Assembly: GCA_021030915.1 (NCBI GenBank) | Contig: JAGEMR010000184.1 | Coordinates: forward strand, 1 to 48,040 | DNA from: Astrothelium macrocarpum | Taxonomy: Eukaryota > Ascomycota > Dothideomycetes > Trypetheliales > Trypetheliaceae | Direction: 5' to 3' | Length of the DNA stretch: 48,040 nt | In this document: positions 43,812 to 48,040 of the stretch, piece after piece | How the letters are laid out: each line of letters begins with the position of its first letter | Numbering within the stretch: the first letter of the stretch is position 1 | Program-made: the position numbers and the translations under genes | The notes under the pieces: generated by a model | The model's database searches: none | What the model was told of the DNA's origin: nothing | The model's input: the letters and a program-made list of their open reading frames with translations, nothing else

Positions 43812-45929
43812 TATCTTCAAATCGGCCCACCAATTTCAAAATTCAATTACTCCTCTAAAACAAAAACTTTTTGCTTCAAATCAAATTATATTATACTCTT
43901 AATATATACAAAAAAATTGATTATTAATAGTCTCGTTTAAAATATATTTTCGGTTTGATTGTGCGGCCTGATCTCGTTATGACGGCTGGAACTAATTCCT
44001 CTTTATTAACGACTATTTTAACCTCAATAATAACTTTCAATTTCTGAGACTTCTTTATCTTATTCTTTGGCCTCTGATTGGCTGATTTTGATTCGGAAAT
44101 TAGCTGATTTAAGGTCTCCTGTGTTTTTTTTGCCTCCTTTTCAGCCTTTTTCTCAGCCTCCCTTTCGAGCCTCTTTTGTCGCTTTTTTTCTCTCTCAATT
44201 TTCCTTTTCTGAAATTTTCTTTTCTTTTTTTTTTTATTGAATGCTCGTTTTATTAGATTCTGCTATTTAATTATTATTTTTATTTCTATTTCGGCCTATT
44301 TTTATTATTGAAATTCAAAAATTCATTATATTTTTAATAATGATATGATTAAAATTTTTGATTCTTCTTTAATTCGAATTTTTTCGAATAAAAATTTATT
44401 TCAAAATATTTTATTCATTTGAATATTATTTTTTTTTTTTTTTTCAAAAAATATAATTCGATATTTTAAAATTTTATTTTAAATTATAACGCGTTCAAAA
44501 TTTTGGAAAAATTTTTGATTAATTAAAAAATTTTTTTTATAAAATATATATTTCTTTTTTTTTTTAATCAAATGATTAAAATTCAATAAAAATTAATGAA
44601 TTTTTTGAATTATTATTTGATGATTTAAATAAAATCAAATTTAATTAATTAAATATAATAATAAATAAAAATGATATAAAATTTATTCGATTCCAATTAT
44701 TCATAATATTATTCGAAATGAAAATTATTTAAAAAATAGATCAAAAAAAATTAAAAAAATTCTTTTATGAAATGATGAAATTTCCGTCTATTATATAAAT
44801 CCAATATTTAAATTATTAAAAATAATATATAATAAAAGATCTGAATAAAAAAATATCTAAAAATTAAAATCAGTATATAATATGAAATAGAAATATAATA
44901 ATAAGAATTTTATTATTTATATATCAGAATAAAAATTTGAGATTAAAATGATTATTATGACCATTTATTTAGAATAATTTTTAATATCTATTATAATCAA
45001 TTTTCCATTTCATATTTTTATTGAAAATTTTAATTAATCATTTATACGTAAAATTTTCATTTATAAAATCAGACAATATATTCGTAAAAAAAATTTTATA
45101 TTTTTTTGATTTAAAATCTTTTAATCAGAAAATAGAAAAATTATCAGATTTTTAATAAATAATAATAAATAATAAATATATGATATTTATATAAATTATT
45201 ATAATAATTGATATTCATATATAATCATCCGTTTAAATTATTCTTTAAATATAATTTTATTTCAATATTTTTATAAATACGATATATCTAATTTTTTTAA
45301 TATAATTTTATAAAAAATCCTTTTTATCAATATTATATATATTATTATATATAATATCATATTCATCAATTTTAATTTGAATTTATTCGATATTATTCTA
45401 TAAAATATAAAAAAAAATAGATTTTTTTATAATTTTAAAATATTTTAAAAATTTCTTTTAATTATTTGCATTTTTTCGAATTAAATCGAAATTTTTAAAA
45501 AAAATAGATTTAAATTCTTTATAATATCTTCGAATGAAATAATATATTTAATTATCATCAGATCAAATTCTAATAATATTCGAAATAAATTGATATATTA
45601 TTATCGGTATAATATAAATACCGAAAATAGAAAATTTATTAATTTTATTAATAAAAATTCTTTTTTATTGATAATTTAATAAATTCTGAATTTCGATATT
45701 ATTATTTTTTAAATCAATTTAATCCTTTCAACACCGTGATAATATATTATGATTCATATCATATTTTCTGACAGTCTTTCTGAATATAGATATTTTCTGC
45801 AATTTCAAATCTTCAAACGCAAATTCAATTGAATTCATATTAATGGATTTATTGAATTTTGAAATAATTGAATTTTTATGTGGATGGTGGTGTACGGGCT
45901 GAAATGGTGCACGGGCTGTCGCAAACTCC
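43769..45929 (-). mobile_element. Fot1/Pogo-like DNA transposon, RIP-degraded
   Basis: Bounded by long inverted repeats and by TA on both sides (43767-43768 and 45930-45931). The transposase remains run on the minus strand from near the right end to near the left end. The last 300 bases of the coding part (43924-44230) are much less mutated than the rest. The length is 2.16 kb. The right TA is shared with the next element, which belongs to the same family but points the other way. Confidence 0.85.
43924..45838 (-). pseudogene. Fot1/Pogo-like transposase, inactivated
   Basis: Starts at the ATG at 45838: MNSIEFAFEDLKLQKISIF and LSRC, the helix-turn-helix start of Pogo-type transposases. The catalytic block reads INGHNNH at about 44965, where IDGH is expected, so the second catalytic Asp has become Asn (AAT). 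The third Asp (GAT at 44855-44857) is kept, exactly 36 codons on, the DD35D spacing. The C-terminus is well preserved: a Lys/Glu coiled coil and TRSGRTIKPKIYF, ending TAA at 43924-43926. Many stops and at least one frameshift lie between. Confidence 0.85.
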
Positions 45930-45932
45930 TAG
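45887..45932 (-). repeat. Right terminal inverted repeat, 46 bp
   Basis: Partner of 43766-43811. It contains two CGTGCACCA-like boxes (one mutated to CGTACACCA) that recur in the facing end of the next element. Confidence 0.92.
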
Positions 45933-46022
45933 CCGTTTTCACGTGATCGTGCACCAAACTAGATCGTGCACCACCGTCGCATATAGAACTCTATCTTTTT
46001 AAAATTTAATTATTCCATTAAT

Positions 46023-47928
46023 ATGATTTCAATTGAATTCGTAATTAAAGATTTGAAATTATAAAAAATATCTATAATTCGATAGATCGTTTAAAAATAT
46101 GATATTAATTATAATACGTTATCATATCGCTGAAGAGATAAAATTGGATCAAAGACTGATGGAATTGAAATTCGAAATTTATTAAATAATAAATAGTAGA
46201 AAATTTTTATTAAAAAAATAAATAAATTTACGATATATAATACGTTTCCAATGATTATAATAATAAAATTATTTATTTTTAATATTATTAATTTCTGATC
46301 TGATATAAATTGGATTAATTATTGAATTAAAATCCATTAAAATGAATTGAAATTTTTATATTTCAAAAATTACGATATTAATCGAAATAAAATAAATAAT
46401 TGGAAAAAATTATTCAAATATTTTGATATTATAATAATCTATTTATTTTTTTATAGAATTTTTAATTAATAATAATAGATTCATTAAAATTAAATGAATA
46501 TAATATCGATTTATGTAATCAATATAATATTAATGAAAAAGACTTTTTTCAGAATTATATTAAAAAAATAAAATACGTTATATTCCTTTTTATATTATAA
46601 TAAGGCCGTATTTAAGATATAATCCAGATAGATGACCGTATATAGATTTTAATTATTACGACCATTTATATAAATAATACGTATATTCCTCCAATTATCA
46701 TTTATAAAAAAATCAGGAATTTTTTCACGGTCTGATTAATGGATTTCGAATCTGATAAATATAAAATCTTTTATATAAATATTGAATCTGGCTTTTCAAA
46801 TGAAGATTTTGCGTTTGATTGATTTATGAATATTTTTGACTGATATACGCGGCCGAAGACTGGATACGATAGACATTGGAGACTATTCTAGATAGACGGT
46901 TATAATAGCCATTTCAATTTTCGATTTCTCTTCTGATATACAGAAAATAAGATCCTAATAGCCATATTTTTATCTCATTCGACGCATAGATTTTAGTCTT
47001 TAAACGTGTCTTTATTCAGGCCTCTTACGATATATTATTCACAGTAATTCGAATACTGGATTTATGCGATAGAAAGCAGTTTTAATAGTTCATAAAAGGA
47101 CTTTTTAGGCTTTTTTTAATCTGTCTTTCAATCAGCCTTCATTGAACATAATATTATGAATGACTGGATTCGAATAAATCTAATATCTTTTACATCAGAA
47201 ATGATATTCGAATAATTTAAACCGGCGAATAGACTGTCTAATAATGATTCAAAAATTTCAAAAATTTTATCGAAATTTATTCTCTTTTAATAAAAAAAAA
47301 TAACGCGTCTAATATGCGAACAGAAAATCATATTAAATAAATAATTATTCCGTAATTTTGAATGAATAATTATTAAAAAAAAGATATTCGAATATTATCT
47401 GATTTTATTAAAAAAAAAATTAGAGATTCAATTAAAAAGAATATTTTGAGATAAATTTTTATTCGAATAAATATGTATTGAAGGGGAATTTCAGATCTTA
47501 TTCGTTTCTTCATCCAAAATATAAAAAATCTTCGAATTTCAATAATAAAAAAAGGCCAATATAGAAATTGAAATAATAATTAAATAAGAATTAACGATAA
47601 ACCGAATTCTAAATAAGAAATATAAATAACGAGAATTTCAGAAATGAAAGAATGAAAGAAAAAAAAAGCGACAGAAGAGATTTAAAAAGAAGATTCAAAA
47701 GAAGATTGAAAAGGAGGCCAGAAAAATCCAATAAAAAATTTCCAAAAAAACAAAACCGGATCTAAATCGGATAATCAGAAATCAAAGAATAAAAAAAAAT
47801 AATCTCAGAAATCGAAGGTTATTATTAAAATTGAAATAATTATTAATAAGAAAGAAATAATTAAAACCGTCACAACACGTTCAGACCGTATAATTAAATC
47901 AATTAAATATTTTGAACAGAATAAATAA
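46023..47928 (+). pseudogene. Fot1/Pogo-like transposase, inactivated
   Basis: Starts at the ATG at 46023 (ISIEFVIKDLKL, then YDINYNTLSYR), clearly the same protein as the previous element. The catalytic core is readable from 46885: IDGYNSHFNFRFLF keeps the second Asp (46895-46897). The third is AAC (Asn, 47003-47005) where Asp is expected, 36 codons later. The C-terminal basic tail with TRSDRIIKSIKYF ends TAA at 47926-47928. Numerous stops and at least one frameshift are present. It is more mutated than the partner at its C-terminal end. Confidence 0.85.
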
Positions 47929-47970
47929 TAGCCAGATTTTTTTGTATAAATCTTAAAAATAACATAACGT

Positions 47971-48040
47971 ATTCCACAAGCGAGCGGAACATACAAGCGA
48001 GTGGAACACGAACACCAAAAAAGCTACCATCTCAATCAAA
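47971..48040. other. GC-richer patch, possible end of a further mobile element
   Basis: After a TA at about 47971 the sequence stops resembling the facing transposon and shows a direct repeat, ACAAGCGAGCGGAACAT and ACAAGCGAGTGGAACAC. Such repeats often mark transposon ends. The window ends before this can be resolved. Confidence 0.35.

Larger units (their letters stand above)
45932..48040 (+). mobile_element. Second Fot1/Pogo-like element of the same family, right end unresolved
   Basis: Begins straight after the shared TA at 45930-45931. The left end has the same design as the previous element (GTTT, then CGTGCACCA, then CGTGCACCACC at the same spacing), though the outermost bases differ. 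The transposase remains run on the plus strand. By comparison with the previous element the right terminal repeat would be expected near 48080, beyond the window, but the sequence after about 47960 no longer matches, so it may be interrupted. Confidence 0.75.

Noticed and set aside
1..48040. CRISPR arrays, bacterial operons or riboswitches
   Set aside because: The window is fungal nuclear DNA with spliced genes; no regular repeat-spacer array was seen.

Overview
The window reads as nuclear DNA of a filamentous ascomycete (Pezizomycotina). Genes carry many short GT-AG introns (about 40-85 nt) and encode fungal families: a Zn2Cys6 regulator, Nst1, Rho2, a PTH11-like/fungal-rhodopsin membrane protein and a Per1-type GPI remodelling protein. 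A lone 5S rRNA gene lies between protein genes. Both ends are extremely AT-rich blocks of transposons ruined by point mutation, the pattern left by repeat-induced point mutation (RIP). The species cannot be named from sequence alone.

Layout. 1-4200: AT-rich island with a Fot1-like element (5-1823), an unidentified TIR element (1826-3673) and the 5' part of a Tc1/mariner-like transposase (minus strand). 4577-10709: Zn2Cys6 regulator, DJ-1/PfpI-family protein and an MFS transporter broken by one in-frame stop; possibly a small detoxification or metabolite cluster. 10710-15495: gene-poor, with a 16-bp minisatellite. 15496-17907: ankyrin-repeat protein with the N-terminal domain seen in fungal STAND proteins. 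17908-22580: gene-poor. 22581-24996: tRNA-Ala(UGC), PER1 and a small acidic protein. 25658-35680: conserved housekeeping block with NST1, RHO2 (divergent from NST1), a 5S rRNA gene, mitoribosomal protein mL40 and phosphoacetylglucosamine mutase (divergent from mL40). 35681-43229: accessory block with a homologue of the ethylene-forming enzyme, a small hypothetical gene and a PTH11-like/fungal-rhodopsin receptor. 43769-48040: second AT-rich island with two Fot1/Pogo-like elements of one family, head to head.

The housekeeping core deals with cell surface and signalling (GPI-anchor remodelling, Rho2 wall signalling, UDP-GlcNAc supply, Nst1), with no sign of co-regulation beyond shared divergent promoters. 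The accessory genes next to the AT-rich islands are those expected to vary between strains. The points most worth a second look are the ethylene-forming-enzyme homologue with its substrate-binding motifs intact, the two pairs of TA-targeting transposons that each share a single TA, the loss of one catalytic Asp by G-to-A change in three separate transposases, the nonsense codon in the transporter, and a 5S rRNA variant with compensatory stem changes. Exon limits were chosen by frame and splice-site consistency; in every spliced model the joined length is a multiple of three.
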